From NCBI RefSeq assembly GCF_963676325.1, contig NZ_OY781099.1:186001-250000 (forward strand): a stretch of DNA of 64,000 nucleotides. The letters are read 5' to 3'. Positions 53,673-63,738 of the stretch are shown here, one piece after another. Position 1 is the stretch's first letter. Each line of letters starts with the position of its first letter. Both the position numbers and the translations under genes were made by a program. This DNA comes from an uncultured Bacteroides sp. (GTDB lineage: Bacteria; Bacteroidota; Bacteroidia; Bacteroidales; Bacteroidaceae). The notes under the pieces were generated by a model. It had not been told where the DNA came from, did not search any database, and saw only the letters and a program-made list of their open reading frames with translations.

Positions 53673-54326
53673 TTACTCTTTTTCTCCGTATGCTAAGTCA
53701 CCTGCATCTCCTAATCCCGGAACAATATAAGAATGAGAATCAATTTCCGGGTCAATTGCTGCACACCAGATAGTTGTCTTTTCCTCAGGGAATATTTTCT
53801 GAATATACTCAATTGCCTGTTTGCTTGCAATAATAGCGGCAACATGTATTTCAGATGGATTACCTTTTGTTAGCATAGCACCATAGCTTAGTTCCAGAGA
53901 ACTTCCTGTAGCAAGCATTGGGTCGGTAATGATTAATGTTTTGCCGGCAATTCGTGGAGAGGCAATGTACTCAATATTGATTTCAAACTTAAGTGCGTCT
54001 TTGTATTTTCTATATGCTGATACAAACGCATTTTCTGCTTTATCAAAATAGTTTAAGAAACCTTGATGGAAAGGAAGACCGGCACGAAGAATTGTGCTGA
54101 TAACAATCTCGTTATCCGGAGTGTTTACAGGAGCAATGCCTAGTGGAGTCTGAACATTTTTAGTTGAATAAGCAAATTCCTTACTCATTTCATAAGCCAT
54201 AATTTCACCAATTCGCTCAATATTGCGTCGGAAGCGCATGCTGTCATTTTGCACTTCTACGTTTCTTATTTCTGAAACATACTGATTTAAAATGGAATTT
54301 GTCTCACCAAAATTAATAATCTTCAT
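53673..54326 (-). CDS. upp: uracil phosphoribosyltransferase
   Basis: 217 residues. The PRPP loop is DPMLATGSSLELSYGAM near residue 135. The uracil site is YIVPGLGDAGDLAYG near the C terminus. It makes UMP from uracil and PRPP. Length and motifs are normal for the Bacteroides form. The next gene in its direction is on the far side of the terminator, so it is probably monocistronic or trails the deacetylase-like gene, whose stop is 17 bp upstream. Confidence 0.95.
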   Translation of the reverse strand: MKIINFGETNSILNQYVSEIRNVEVQNDSMRFRRNIERIGEIMAYEMSKEFAYSTKNVQTPLGIAPVNTPDNEIVISTILRAGLPFHQGFLNYFDKAENAFVSAYRKYKDALKFEINIEYIASPRIAGKTLIITDPMLATGSSLELSYGAMLTKGNPSEIHVAAIIASKQAIEYIQKIFPEEKTTIWCAAIDPEIDSHSYIVPGLGDAGDLAYGEKE

Positions 54327-54343
54327 TGTTTTTGTTTATTATA

Positions 54344-55642
54344 TTATATTTGTTTAATCATTTCTGTATATATCTCTTTCCACCCTTTCCATTCATTGGT
54401 TTCTGTCAGAGAGGAATTGTGGAAAAGAACGATGAAATCTCCATTTACAGCTCTTACTTTTTCAGCAAGCTCTTTTATTTTCTCAAGTGCTTCTTGTGGA
54501 GTCATATTGAAATCCCTCAGTAAAGTAATATCCATTACGGCCGACGGATGTATTATCAGGTCGGTTTCCTGATTCATCTCCACATCATAGAAAGGGAAAG
54601 GAATGCTTGTCCCGGCCCGGAATCCGTATTGATTGGAATAAAGCACAGAGTAATCATCGTGAATGCCGGCAGCCAGTAATTGCCTGAAAGTCTCAGGGAA
54701 GCGGAAACGAAGGAAATGTTGCCTGCTCCCTTCTATTTTTCTGTTTAGCACTTGTTCCAGTTCCATCTTCTCTTTGCAGAATTGTAAATTATTGAAAGCT
54801 GCAATATAAGAGGGGTGGATAAAAACCGAATGTTCTTCGGAGATACGTCTTAATGTTTCTTTATAGTGGCGGGAAGGGTAAATATATCTGCGATCAAACT
54901 TCCCATAAGGACCTCTGTGCACAAAAAAAAATCCCTCAGTCCCTTGCTCTTTATATAGTTGGAGAAGGTACCCAAAATTGAAATAGATATCTTCTTTTAG
55001 ATGGAGGACAGTAAGAAGCCGATCTTTGAAAACAGAAAAATTTCTTCTCAATAGATCTTTTACCAAGCATAAAGCATTCAGAATAAAGCCTTTGTTGCGA
55101 TAAAGGTAGGGATGATCAATGTCAATGGTTGGTATGAAATTGAACGATCGGGGAGCAAACTTGCAATCAGGGTTAAGTTTGAGTAATTCTTCCTTTAAAG
55201 CGTAAGCCCATTGATCAACAATAGGCTCTTCAATGCACCCCATTCTGCAGATAACACTATCTGAGTACTGATAACGCCCATGGATGTCTAGTGCTGTCGA
55301 ACAATATTCTTCATATCTTGTTATTAGGTAGAATGCCGCTGAGAATAAATCAAAGGGGATATCTCCTTCCTTCTGGGAAAAGAATACCGGATAACCTTTC
55401 CAGTGTGCAAAACTTTCTATTTTCTGTTTAATAATTCCTTTACTATATAATAAGGTGTCCGGAACTATCCATAGTCCTTTATGTAGTTTCTCTGAAGAAT
55501 AGTTGACAGAGGGTAGTTGTGAAGCTATAAATTCATCTTTATTGGTTGTAAAATAGAACTCAACCCCCAGCGTATTTTTGAATATCCGGGAAAGTATATA
55601 ATCGAGTCGGGGACTCTTTTCATCTGCATAAACTACAATCAT
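54344..55642 (-). CDS. polysaccharide-deacetylase-like protein
   Basis: 432 residues. The N-terminal half is an extra domain of unknown role found in Bacteroidetes (DUF7033-like; DYILSRIFKNTLGV). The C-terminal half fits a divergent NodB-type fold with PTIDIDHPYL (metal Asp, Asp, His) near residue 192, HSVFIHPSY near residue 280 and LIIHPSAVMD. No signal peptide is seen. It may remove acetyl groups from a surface polysaccharide. Activity is inferred from the metal motif only. Confidence 0.7.
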   Translation of the reverse strand: MIVVYADEKSPRLDYILSRIFKNTLGVEFYFTTNKDEFIASQLPSVNYSSEKLHKGLWIVPDTLLYSKGIIKQKIESFAHWKGYPVFFSQKEGDIPFDLFSAAFYLITRYEEYCSTALDIHGRYQYSDSVICRMGCIEEPIVDQWAYALKEELLKLNPDCKFAPRSFNFIPTIDIDHPYLYRNKGFILNALCLVKDLLRRNFSVFKDRLLTVLHLKEDIYFNFGYLLQLYKEQGTEGFFFVHRGPYGKFDRRYIYPSRHYKETLRRISEEHSVFIHPSYIAAFNNLQFCKEKMELEQVLNRKIEGSRQHFLRFRFPETFRQLLAAGIHDDYSVLYSNQYGFRAGTSIPFPFYDVEMNQETDLIIHPSAVMDITLLRDFNMTPQEALEKIKELAEKVRAVNGDFIVLFHNSSLTETNEWKGWKEIYTEMIKQI

Positions 55643-55785
55643 CGCTCTATCGCTTTACGGGGTGCAAAATAACGAATTTATTTTTTATGAATATCAAAAA
55701 AGCTGTTAATTTGTTATGTAATTATAAAACCGGTCTAATTAAAGAAAAATTTCTTTAATATAGTATTTCTTTCCAAATAAAGTAT

Positions 55786-55793
55786 TACTTTTG
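55786..55793 (+). promoter_or_regulatory. -7 box before pckA
   Basis: TACTTTTG, 86 bp before ATG 55880. The expected -33 TTTG is not at the usual distance. Confidence 0.5.
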
Positions 55794-55879
55794 TATCCGG
55801 TTTACAAGGATTACTTGAACAAGTAAGATAGACTAAAGAACAGAGATATATTATACCAATTTAAATTAATTCAAAAGAA

Positions 55880-57487
55880 ATGGCAAACTTAGATTTAAGC
55901 AAGTATGGCATTGTAGGTGCAACTGAGATCCTACACAATCCATCTTACGAACAGTTGTTCGCAGAAGAAACAAAGGCTGGTTTGGAAGGCTTTGAAAAAG
56001 GTCAGGTATCAGAACTAGGTGCAGTAAATGTAATGACAGGTGTTTACACAGGTCGTTCTCCTAAAGATAAATTCTTTGTTAAAGATGCAACTACTGAAAA
56101 TACAGTATGGTGGACTTCTGACGAATACAAGAATGATAACAAACCTCTTTCTCAGGAAAGCTGGAATGTATTGAAAGGTGTTGTTACAAAAGAACTTTCT
56201 CAAAAACGTCTTTTTGTTATGGATACTTTCTGCGGAGCTAACGAAAGCAGCCGTTTGAAAATCCGTTTCATCATGGAAGTAGCTTGGCAGGCACATTTCG
56301 TTAAGAATATGTTTATCCGTCCTACAGAAGAAGAATTGGCTAACTATGGCGAACCTGATTTCGTTGTAATGAATGGTTCTAAGACTGATGCAGGTGATGA
56401 CTATGCTAAATTAGGTTTGAACTCTAAGACATTCGTTGTATTCAACTTGACTGAAAAAATCCAGTTGATCGGTGGTACTTGGTATGGTGGTGAAATGAAG
56501 AAAGGTATGTTCTCTTACATGAACTACTTACTTCCATTACAAGGTATGGCTTCTATGCACTGCTCTGCAAACACAAATAAAGATGGTGAAACAGCAATCT
56601 TCTTTGGTTTGTCAGGAACAGGTAAAACAACTCTTTCTACAGATCCAAAACGTGAATTGATCGGTGACGACGAACACGGATGGGATGATGAAGGTGTATT
56701 CAACTTTGAAGGTGGTTGTTATGCTAAGGTTATTAACTTGAGCAAAGAAAACGAACCTGATATCTACGCTGCAATCAAACGTGACGCTCTTCTTGAAAAC
56801 GTTACTGTTGCTGCTGATGGTAAGATTAACTTCGATGATAAAACAGTAACTGAAAACACTCGTGTTTCTTATCCTATTTATCATATTGAAAACATCGTTA
56901 AGCCAGTTTCTAAGGCTCCTGCTGCTAAGAAGGTGATCTTCTTGTCTGCTGATGCATTCGGTGTTCTTCCTCCAGTTTCTATCTTAACTCCAGAACAAAC
57001 TCAATATTACTTCCTTTCTGGTTTCACTGCTAAATTAGCTGGAACAGAACGTGGTATTACTGAACCAACTCCAACATTCTCTTCTTGTTTCGGTGCAGCA
57101 TTCCTTTCTTTACACCCAACAAAATATGCTCAGGAATTGGTTAAGAAGATGGATAAGTCAGGTGCTAAGGCATACTTGGTTAACACTGGTTGGAATGGTA
57201 CTGGTAAGAGAATCTCTATCAAAGATACAAGAGGTATCATTGATGCTATCCTTGATGGTTCTATTGACAAAGCAGAAACTAAGACTATCCCTTACTTCTC
57301 TTTCGAAGTTCCAACAGCTTTACCAGGTGTAGATCCTAAGATCTTAGATCCTCGTGATACTTATGCTGATGCAACTCAATGGGAAGAAAAAGCAAAAGAT
57401 CTTTCTGCTCGTTTCATCAAGAACTTCGCTAAGTTCACAGGTAACGAAGCTGGTAAAGCATTAGTTGCTGCTGGCCCACAACTTTAA
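55880..57487 (+). CDS. pckA: phosphoenolpyruvate carboxykinase (ATP)
   Basis: 535 residues, standard length for the ATP-dependent type. The kinase-1a P-loop FGLSGTGKTTLST has Lys249, and the second metal site (kinase-2) is LIGDDEHGWDDEGVFNFEGGCYAK. TGRSPKDKFFV near residue 54 binds substrate. In Bacteroides the enzyme often runs toward oxaloacetate, fixing CO2 on the route to succinate; here direction is inferred. Codon use is biased to a few codons (GGT, AAA, GAA), suggesting high expression. A terminator follows. Confidence 0.96.
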   Translation: MANLDLSKYGIVGATEILHNPSYEQLFAEETKAGLEGFEKGQVSELGAVNVMTGVYTGRSPKDKFFVKDATTENTVWWTSDEYKNDNKPLSQESWNVLKGVVTKELSQKRLFVMDTFCGANESSRLKIRFIMEVAWQAHFVKNMFIRPTEEELANYGEPDFVVMNGSKTDAGDDYAKLGLNSKTFVVFNLTEKIQLIGGTWYGGEMKKGMFSYMNYLLPLQGMASMHCSANTNKDGETAIFFGLSGTGKTTLSTDPKRELIGDDEHGWDDEGVFNFEGGCYAKVINLSKENEPDIYAAIKRDALLENVTVAADGKINFDDKTVTENTRVSYPIYHIENIVKPVSKAPAAKKVIFLSADAFGVLPPVSILTPEQTQYYFLSGFTAKLAGTERGITEPTPTFSSCFGAAFLSLHPTKYAQELVKKMDKSGAKAYLVNTGWNGTGKRISIKDTRGIIDAILDGSIDKAETKTIPYFSFEVPTALPGVDPKILDPRDTYADATQWEEKAKDLSARFIKNFAKFTGNEAGKALVAAGPQL

Positions 57488-57513
57488 TAAGTTCCCCTTT
57501 ATATTTTATAAAA

Positions 57514-57553
57514 CCAAAAAAGGGCGGTCTCTTATTAGATCGCCCTTTTTTTG
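57514..57553 (+). terminator. terminator after pckA
   Basis: CCAAAAAAGGGCG (57514-57526) pairs with CGCCCTTTTTTTGG (57541-57554) around a 14-nt loop, ending in T7. Confidence 0.85.
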
Positions 57554-57708
57554 GTGCTTTGTATAGCTTCTTTGTTTGATGGCGCAGCTTCTTTGTTTGT
57601 AGTCGGCCGCTAGTTTACGGCAAGGACTTCTATCAGTCTATAGAACTTTAGAAAGAGTACTGGTAAGATTCTGATTATAGCTCAGCGTATAGCTATCTTT
57701 AGACACCA

Positions 57709-58773
57709 TTATCTTCCACCTGTAATGTATTTAAGGAAGCTCGGGTAATATTTATGAAGAAGTAAATAAAACAGAGTGATCAGGGTAATCATTATTGCTG
57801 GAACAGTAAAGTATAAAGCAATAAATGCAATCTCTCTATCAGGGATTAGTGTTTTGAAAAGAACCTTTCTGAATAGCCGCTGGAATGGTTCATGCATTGC
57901 ATAAATTAAGAAACTGGCATTGGTCAGTACCGGCATTATATGCACTCTTTTCTTTATTAAATATGCTGTAGATTTAATAAGAACTATCAGGCCAATTATT
58001 ACTCCTGAATTATGAATATAGATATTGTATTTAGTGTCTCTGCTTATGAGATCAGCTATGATTAAAACGAGATAAATAATATATTCATAATGGATATATT
58101 TATAGATGCTATCCAAGAAAGACTTTTTATTCAGACTGAAGTAGGCTCCTAAAGAAAAGAAGAATCCGGCTTTGCTACCAAACCAAAGCATGTTTGTCCA
58201 CCAGTCGAAGAACCAAAGAACACCTAAAATGAATATTCCCCAATGCTTAAAGTTGTTGATAAAGATTTTTATTACCGGGCTAAAAATGCATACTACCATT
58301 AAATCTCTTAAGAACCAGAACTGACCTACTATTGGATCACCTCCCTCAACTGACCAGAATGCATAAAGGGAATCCCGGAAAGAGTAATCTCTTATAAGTT
58401 TGTGGGCTCCAGAAAAAAGGTTGCTGATAGATGGTAAAGTTTGTGCTGTATACAAAAAAAGCAGAATCAGCGCATTCCAGAATAGGTAAGGAATAAGGAG
58501 CGTCTTTATTCTTTTTCTGATTTTGTTTTTATAGCAATCGTTCTCCTTAATGTAAAACAGATAGCCTGAGATGAAAAAGAAACAGGGAACGCATACACTG
58601 GTAAGTATTCTGGAGAAAAGATATTGAATGGCGTCATTGATGGGATATTCATTCAGAGTTCCCATGTCTTTGCCTTGCATTGTTAATCCGCCGTATGCAT
58701 GTATAAGAACAACTCCTGCGATTAGCGGGAACCTTAAAAAAGAAATGATTTTAGATTCTAATTCTCCTGTCAT
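57709..58773 (-). CDS. acyltransferase-3-family membrane protein
   Basis: 354 residues with about ten membrane helices. The early motif LRFPLIAGVVLIHAYGG (His21 region) and FFFISGYLFYIKE fit the acyltransferase-3 (OafA-like) family. Such proteins add acetyl or other acyl groups to surface glycans. The substrate is not known. It ends 87 bp before typA on the same strand and may be separate. Confidence 0.85.
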   Translation of the reverse strand: MTGELESKIISFLRFPLIAGVVLIHAYGGLTMQGKDMGTLNEYPINDAIQYLFSRILTSVCVPCFFFISGYLFYIKENDCYKNKIRKRIKTLLIPYLFWNALILLFLYTAQTLPSISNLFSGAHKLIRDYSFRDSLYAFWSVEGGDPIVGQFWFLRDLMVVCIFSPVIKIFINNFKHWGIFILGVLWFFDWWTNMLWFGSKAGFFFSLGAYFSLNKKSFLDSIYKYIHYEYIIYLVLIIADLISRDTKYNIYIHNSGVIIGLIVLIKSTAYLIKKRVHIMPVLTNASFLIYAMHEPFQRLFRKVLFKTLIPDREIAFIALYFTVPAIMITLITLFYLLLHKYYPSFLKYITGGR

Positions 58774-58859
58774 CTTTTTACGCTATTTTATAGGTTAAGT
58801 GAACAACAGTAGAATTAAATTCTAAAATCATTTTATATGTTATAAGCAGATGCTTCTAC

Positions 58860-60659
58860 TTATGATCTTGAGCTACGCTTACGTTCGTTTTCGTCTAATA
58901 TGACCTTACGCATACGCATGTGCTTAGGAGTGATTTCAACATATTCATCTTCCTTGATATATTCCAATGCTTCTTCAAGTGAGAAGACAATCGGAGTAAT
59001 GATTCTGGCTTTATCGTCAGTACCGGAAGCACGGGTGTTGGTCAGTTTCTTTGATTTAGTTACATTAACTACAAGGTCACTGTCTTTGCAATGCTCGCCA
59101 ACGATCTGTCCAGCATAAACCTCTTCCTGAGGGAAGATAAAGAATTTACCGCGATCCTGAAGTTTGTCAAGTGCATAAGCGAATGCTGTACCTGCTTCCA
59201 TTGCAACAATAGAACCGTTAGTACGACGTTCAATCTCTCCCTTGAATGGTTGATATTCCTTGAAACGGTGAGCCATGATAGCTTCTCCTGCAGATGCGGT
59301 AAGTACGTTGGTACGTAAACCGATAATTCCGCGTGAAGGCATGTCGAATGTCATGTTGATGCGTTCGCCATTATTATCCATAGCAGTCATTTCTCCTTTT
59401 CTGCGGGTAACCATATCAATGATTTTGCTTGAATATTCTTCAGTTACATTGATGGTAAGTTCTTCAATAGGTTCACATTTTCTTCCGTCTATTTCTTTAT
59501 AGAGAACCTGTGGTTGTCCTACCTGAAGTTCGTATCCTTCACGGCGCATTGTCTCAATAAGTACAGACAAGTGAAGTACACCACGACCAAATACTAACCA
59601 TTTATCAGAAGTCTCACAATTTTGAACGCGAAGAGCAAGATTTTTATCTAATTCTTTTATAAGACGGTCACTAATGTGGCGTGAAGTCACAAATTTACCA
59701 TCTTTTCCAAAGAAAGGAGAGTCGTTGATAGTGAAGAGCATACTCATAGTTGGCTCGTCAATAGCAATCGGAGTTAATGGTTCCGGATTCTCTATATCAC
59801 ATATTGAATCACCAATATCAAATCCTTCTATACCTATTAATGCACAAATATCACCGGAATTAACTTCTGTTGCTTTAGCACGTCCCAGTCCTTCAAATAC
59901 ATGAACTTCCTTGATCTTTGATTTTACAACAGTTCCATCTCTTTTTACCAAAGAAACAGCCATGTTTTCTTTCAATGTACCACGGTGAACACGACCTACG
60001 GCAATACGTCCTGTAAAAGAAGAATAGTCCAATGATGTGATTAACATCTGAGGAGTTCCTTCTAATGTCTCAGGAGCTGGGATATTTTCTACAATGCAAT
60101 CCAATAAAGGAATGATATCTTCGGTAGGCTTTTCCCAGTCTTCGCTCATCCATCCGTTCTTTGCAGATCCGTAAATGGTTGGGAAGTCTAATTGCTCTTC
60201 TGTAGCATCAAGACTACACATTAAATCGAATACCATTTCATGAACTTCTTCCGGACGACAGTTAGGCTTATCTACCTTGTTGATTACAACAATAGGTTTC
60301 AAACCAATCTGAAGTGCTTTTTGAAGCACAAAACGTGTCTGAGGCATTGGGCCTTCAAACGCGTCGACCAAAAGTACACATCCATCGGCCATATTAAGAA
60401 CACGCTCCACTTCACCACCGAAGTCGGAGTGACCCGGAGTATCAATAATATTGATTTTAGTCTCCTTATAATTGATAGAAACGTTCTTCGAAAGGATCGT
60501 TATCCCTCGTTCACGTTCAAGGTCATTATTGTCTAAGATTAATTCACCACTTGTTTGATTGTCGCGGAACAAGTGTCCGGCTAAAAGCATTTTATCGACT
60601 AATGTTGTTTTCCCATGGTCTACGTGGGCAATAATTGCAATGTTTCTAATATTTTGCAT
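58860..60659 (-). CDS. typA: ribosome-associated GTPase TypA/BipA
   Basis: 599 residues from ATG 60659 (MQNIRNIAIIAHVDHGKTTL). A TTG at 60680 would extend the frame, but the promoter lies there. GTP-binding motifs: AHVDHGKTT (G1), DTPGHSDF (G3), NKVDKPNC (G4), SAKNGW (G5). Domain II, III and V follow with the BipA-specific C-terminal block (KSKKLTNTRASG). It binds the ribosome and helps assembly and stress growth. A TACCTTTG -7 box lies at 60678-60685 on the minus strand. Confidence 0.96.
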   Translation of the reverse strand: MQNIRNIAIIAHVDHGKTTLVDKMLLAGHLFRDNQTSGELILDNNDLERERGITILSKNVSINYKETKINIIDTPGHSDFGGEVERVLNMADGCVLLVDAFEGPMPQTRFVLQKALQIGLKPIVVINKVDKPNCRPEEVHEMVFDLMCSLDATEEQLDFPTIYGSAKNGWMSEDWEKPTEDIIPLLDCIVENIPAPETLEGTPQMLITSLDYSSFTGRIAVGRVHRGTLKENMAVSLVKRDGTVVKSKIKEVHVFEGLGRAKATEVNSGDICALIGIEGFDIGDSICDIENPEPLTPIAIDEPTMSMLFTINDSPFFGKDGKFVTSRHISDRLIKELDKNLALRVQNCETSDKWLVFGRGVLHLSVLIETMRREGYELQVGQPQVLYKEIDGRKCEPIEELTINVTEEYSSKIIDMVTRRKGEMTAMDNNGERINMTFDMPSRGIIGLRTNVLTASAGEAIMAHRFKEYQPFKGEIERRTNGSIVAMEAGTAFAYALDKLQDRGKFFIFPQEEVYAGQIVGEHCKDSDLVVNVTKSKKLTNTRASGTDDKARIITPIVFSLEEALEYIKEDEYVEITPKHMRMRKVILDENERKRSSRS

Positions 60660-60920
60660 AGGTAAGTAATTTGGGCGCAAAGGTACGACAAAATATCGGA
60701 ACCTGTATCTTAATTGATGTAAAACCGATAGTTAGGTTCCGAAAAAAAGAGATATTTATAAAATAACCTACACCTAAAAGATGTTAGATCTACAGTTTAT
60801 TATATTTAGGTCTACGCATAAAATTAAATAGAGGTACGTTAAATAAATAATTATTAATGAAAAATAAGATAAACCTCTTAATTATTTGATTTAAAGCTTT
60901 GTGAAATAGAAGATAATATC
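60660..60920. promoter_or_regulatory. divergent promoter region typA/rpsO
   Basis: About 260 bp between the two diverging genes. It has a minus-strand TACCTTTG -7 box (60678-60685) for typA and a plus-strand promoter (60898-60928) for rpsO. Nothing else is seen. Confidence 0.55.
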
Positions 60921-60928
60921 TATCTTTG
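60898..60928 (+). promoter_or_regulatory. promoter of rpsO
   Basis: TTTG (60898-60901), 19 nt, TATCTTTG (60921-60928), a perfect match to the Bacteroides consensus. It is 42 bp before ATG 60971. Confidence 0.8.
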
Positions 60929-60970
60929 CGCACTCAAAGAATATTTATATTTAAAAAAAAGCTAAGAATT

Positions 60971-61240
60971 ATGTATTTAGATGTAGCTAAAAAACAAGAA
61001 ATCTTTGAAAAGTACGGAAAGTCTAACACTGATACTGGGTCACCTGAATCTCAGATAGCATTGTTCTCATACCGTATTTCTCACCTGACTGAGCATTTAA
61101 AGCTTAACAGAAAAGATTATACCACAGAGAGATCACTAGTTATTTTGGTATCAAAACGTCGTAGACTTTTGAACTACCTTAAGGATGTTGATATCATGAG
61201 ATATCGTGAAATCATTAAGACTCTCGGACTTAGAAAGTAA
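60971..61240 (+). CDS. rpsO: 30S ribosomal protein S15
   Basis: 89 residues from ATG 60971 (MYLDVAKKQEIFEKYG). The frame runs back to 60926, but that part overlaps the promoter. The signature KSNTDTGSPESQIALFSYRI (residues 17-36) and LVSKRRRLLNYL are as in S15. It binds 16S rRNA in the central domain. The DTGSPE block contacts rRNA. Followed by a strong terminator; monocistronic. Confidence 0.96.
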   Translation: MYLDVAKKQEIFEKYGKSNTDTGSPESQIALFSYRISHLTEHLKLNRKDYTTERSLVILVSKRRRLLNYLKDVDIMRYREIIKTLGLRK

Positions 61241-61259
61241 TTTTCTACGAAAGCATTGT

Positions 61260-61298
61260 CAAGGCCGTTTTCCAAACAGGAAAGCGGCCTTGTTTGTT
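61260..61298 (+). terminator. terminator after rpsO
   Basis: CAAGGCCG...TTTCC pairs with GGAAAGCGGCCTTG around a short loop (61260-61292), followed by TTTGTT. Confidence 0.8.
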
Positions 61299-61436
61299 AT
61301 AACATACTGATAGTTATTTCACAAAGCCTGTTTGTAGAAACGAGTTGTCTGTCAATAAGGAATGCTCTGTAACGCATAAATATCCTTCCTTATAATAAAT
61401 TATCAGGAAATCCTTTTATTTGATTAAAGATTTAGT

Positions 61437-61444
61437 TATTTTTG
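61437..61444 (+). promoter_or_regulatory. -7 box before the XRE-cupin gene
   Basis: TATTTTTG, 38 bp before ATG 61482. A TTTA about 18 nt upstream is a weak -33. Confidence 0.45.
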
Positions 61445-61481
61445 CGGAAATTACCTAATGAATTAATATTAAAAAGGCAGT

Positions 61482-62057
61482 ATGGACAATAGTAAAATTG
61501 TAGGAGAGAAGATTAAAGCACTTCGCGAAGCAAAGAGTATAAGTATTGATGAGCTGGCAGAACGTTCTGGTTTAGCAGTGGAACAGATTGAACGAATTGA
61601 AAATAATATAGATCTTCCATCTCTTGCTCCGCTGATTAAAATCGCACGGGTGCTTGGAGTACGCTTAGGTACATTCCTTGACGATATGGATGAACAGGGA
61701 CCTGTACTTTGCCGTAAAGAAGAGGCTAGTGATACCATTAGCTTTTCGAATAATGCCATTCATTCACGTAGACACATGGAATACCATTCTCTTTCAAAAT
61801 CGAAAGCGGACAGGCACATGGAACCTTTCATTATAGATGTGGCTGCAAGCTCGGATAATGAATTCGTACTCTCTTCGCACGAAGGGGAAGAATTTATCAT
61901 GGTTATGGAAGGAACGATGGAAATTAACTATGGAAAAGATACGTATGTACTTGAAGAAGGCGATAGCATCTATTACGATTCTATTGTACCTCACCACGTA
62001 CATGCTTTTGAAGGACAGGCAGCTAAAATATTGGCCGTAATCTATACTCCTATTTAA
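61482..62057 (+). CDS. XRE-family transcriptional regulator with cupin domain
   Basis: 191 residues. An XRE helix-turn-helix occupies residues 1-68 (EKIKALREAKSISIDELAERSGLAVEQIERIENN). A cupin sensor domain follows from about residue 110 (HEGEEFIMVMEGTMEINYG; EEGDSIYYDSIVPHHVHAF). Such regulators sense a small ligand and control neighbouring genes. The acyl-CoA synthetase gene starts 11 bp after the stop, so it is the likely target and part of the same operon. Ligand unknown; a fatty acid or amino acid is plausible. Confidence 0.9.
   Translation: MDNSKIVGEKIKALREAKSISIDELAERSGLAVEQIERIENNIDLPSLAPLIKIARVLGVRLGTFLDDMDEQGPVLCRKEEASDTISFSNNAIHSRRHMEYHSLSKSKADRHMEPFIIDVAASSDNEFVLSSHEGEEFIMVMEGTMEINYGKDTYVLEEGDSIYYDSIVPHHVHAFEGQAAKILAVIYTPI
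61793..61812 (+). other. linker of the XRE-cupin regulator
   Basis: Codons for the short basic segment (SKSKADRH) that joins the DNA-binding and cupin halves. Reported only to mark the domain boundary; no separate function. Confidence 0.3.
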
Positions 62058-62068
62058 TAAACAGACAT

Positions 62069-63718
62069 ATGCAATTATTTGATAGAACCTTGGGGCAGTG
62101 GCTGGAACACTGGGCTGAGGAAACTCCGGATAAGGAATATATTGTATATTCCGACAGAAACTTACGCTTTACCTGGAAGCAATTCAATGAACGTGTGGAC
62201 GAGATGGCTAAAGGGCTTCTTTCTATCGGTGTAGAAAAAGGTACGCATGTAGGAATATGGGCAAATAATGTGCCAGACTGGCTTACGTTTCTCTACGCTT
62301 GCGGCAAGGTTGGTGCCATATATGTAACGGTCAATACTAGTTATAAGTTGGCCGAACTGGAATATCTATGCAAAAACTCGGATATGCACACATTGTGCAT
62401 CACCAATGGTGATCGCGACAGTGACTTTGTGGATATGGTCTATAAGATGCTTCCGGAACTGAAAACCAGCCAACGTGGTCATTTGCAAAGCAAACACTTC
62501 CCTCAGATGAAGAATGTGGTTTACATCGGACAAGAGAAACTTCGTGGAATGTATAACACATCGGAAGTACTCCTTCTTGGAAAGAATGTGGATGATACTT
62601 GTTTGACTGAAGCTAAAAAGAAGGTAAGCTGCCATGATGTGGTAAACATGCAATATACATCCGGTACCACCGGTTTCCCTAAAGGTGTTATGTTGTCTCA
62701 CCATAACATTGCAAATAATGGATATCTAACCGGTGAACACATGAAATTCACCGCAGATGATAAACTATGTTGTTGCGTTCCTTTGTTCCATTGCTTTGGA
62801 GTGGTGCTTGCCAGCATGAATGTATTAACACATGGCTGCACACAGGTAATGGTGGAACGTTTTGATCCGTTAGTTGTTCTTGCTTCCATTCACAAAGAAC
62901 GGTGTACAGCTGTTTATGGAGTACCTACTATGTTTATAGCGGAACTTCATCACCCTATGTTTGATATGTTTGATCTTACCTCTCTTCGTACAGGAATTAT
63001 GGCCGGCTCCCTTTGTCCGGTGGAACTGATGAAGCAGGTGCAGGAAAAGATGTTCATGAGAGTAACCAGTGTATATGGCTTGACGGAAACTTCACCGGGA
63101 ATGACTCAAACACGAATTGATGATTCATTTGATGCTCGTTGCAATACAGTGGGTTATGAATTTGAATTTACTGAAGTGAAAGTTATTGATCCCGAAACGG
63201 GAGAAGAGTGTCTTGTAGGTGTTCAGGGAGAGATGTGTAACCGCGGTTATAATACCATGAAAGGTTATTATAAGAATCCTGAAGCAACTGCCGAAGTGAT
63301 TGATAAGAACGGTTTTCTTCATTCGGGCGATCTCGGCGTAAAAGACGAGGATGGCAACTACCGTATTACCGGACGAATTAAAGATATGATTATCCGTGGA
63401 GGAGAAAACATCTATCCACGTGAGATTGAAGAATTCTTGTACAAGCTTCCCGGAGTAAAAGATGTGCAGGTAGCCGGAGTACCTTCTGAGAAATATGGCG
63501 AAGCGGTTGGCGCGTTTATTATACTTCACGAAGGAGTGGATATGGAAACTTCAGATGTTCGTGATTATTGCAAAGATAAAATAGCCAGATACAAAACACC
63601 TAAATATGTGTTCTTCGTTGATGAATTCCCAATGACGGGAAGTGGTAAAATTCAGAAGTTCAAATTGAAAGAGCTGAGTCTGAAGCTTTGCGAAGAACAA
63701 GGGATTGAAATTATTTAA
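62069..63718 (+). CDS. AMP-binding acyl-CoA synthetase
   Basis: 549 residues of the ANL adenylating family. The P-loop-like motif is MQYTSGTTGFPKGVMLSH near residue 198. Other signatures are SVYGLTETSPGMTQTR (A5), HSGDLGVKDEDGNYRITGRIKDMIIRGGENIYPREIEEFL (A7/A8) and the C-terminal Lys in GSGKIQKF. It activates a carboxylic acid with ATP and CoA; medium- or long-chain fatty acids are likely but not shown. It forms an operon with the cupin regulator upstream. Confidence 0.9.
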   Translation: MQLFDRTLGQWLEHWAEETPDKEYIVYSDRNLRFTWKQFNERVDEMAKGLLSIGVEKGTHVGIWANNVPDWLTFLYACGKVGAIYVTVNTSYKLAELEYLCKNSDMHTLCITNGDRDSDFVDMVYKMLPELKTSQRGHLQSKHFPQMKNVVYIGQEKLRGMYNTSEVLLLGKNVDDTCLTEAKKKVSCHDVVNMQYTSGTTGFPKGVMLSHHNIANNGYLTGEHMKFTADDKLCCCVPLFHCFGVVLASMNVLTHGCTQVMVERFDPLVVLASIHKERCTAVYGVPTMFIAELHHPMFDMFDLTSLRTGIMAGSLCPVELMKQVQEKMFMRVTSVYGLTETSPGMTQTRIDDSFDARCNTVGYEFEFTEVKVIDPETGEECLVGVQGEMCNRGYNTMKGYYKNPEATAEVIDKNGFLHSGDLGVKDEDGNYRITGRIKDMIIRGGENIYPREIEEFLYKLPGVKDVQVAGVPSEKYGEAVGAFIILHEGVDMETSDVRDYCKDKIARYKTPKYVFFVDEFPMTGSGKIQKFKLKELSLKLCEEQGIEII

Positions 63719-63738
63719 TTTTTAGAATAGCTTTATTG

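Noticed and set aside
60660..60680. TTG start extending TypA by seven residues
   Set aside because: The stretch contains the -7 box and the usual TypA N terminus starts at ATG 60659.
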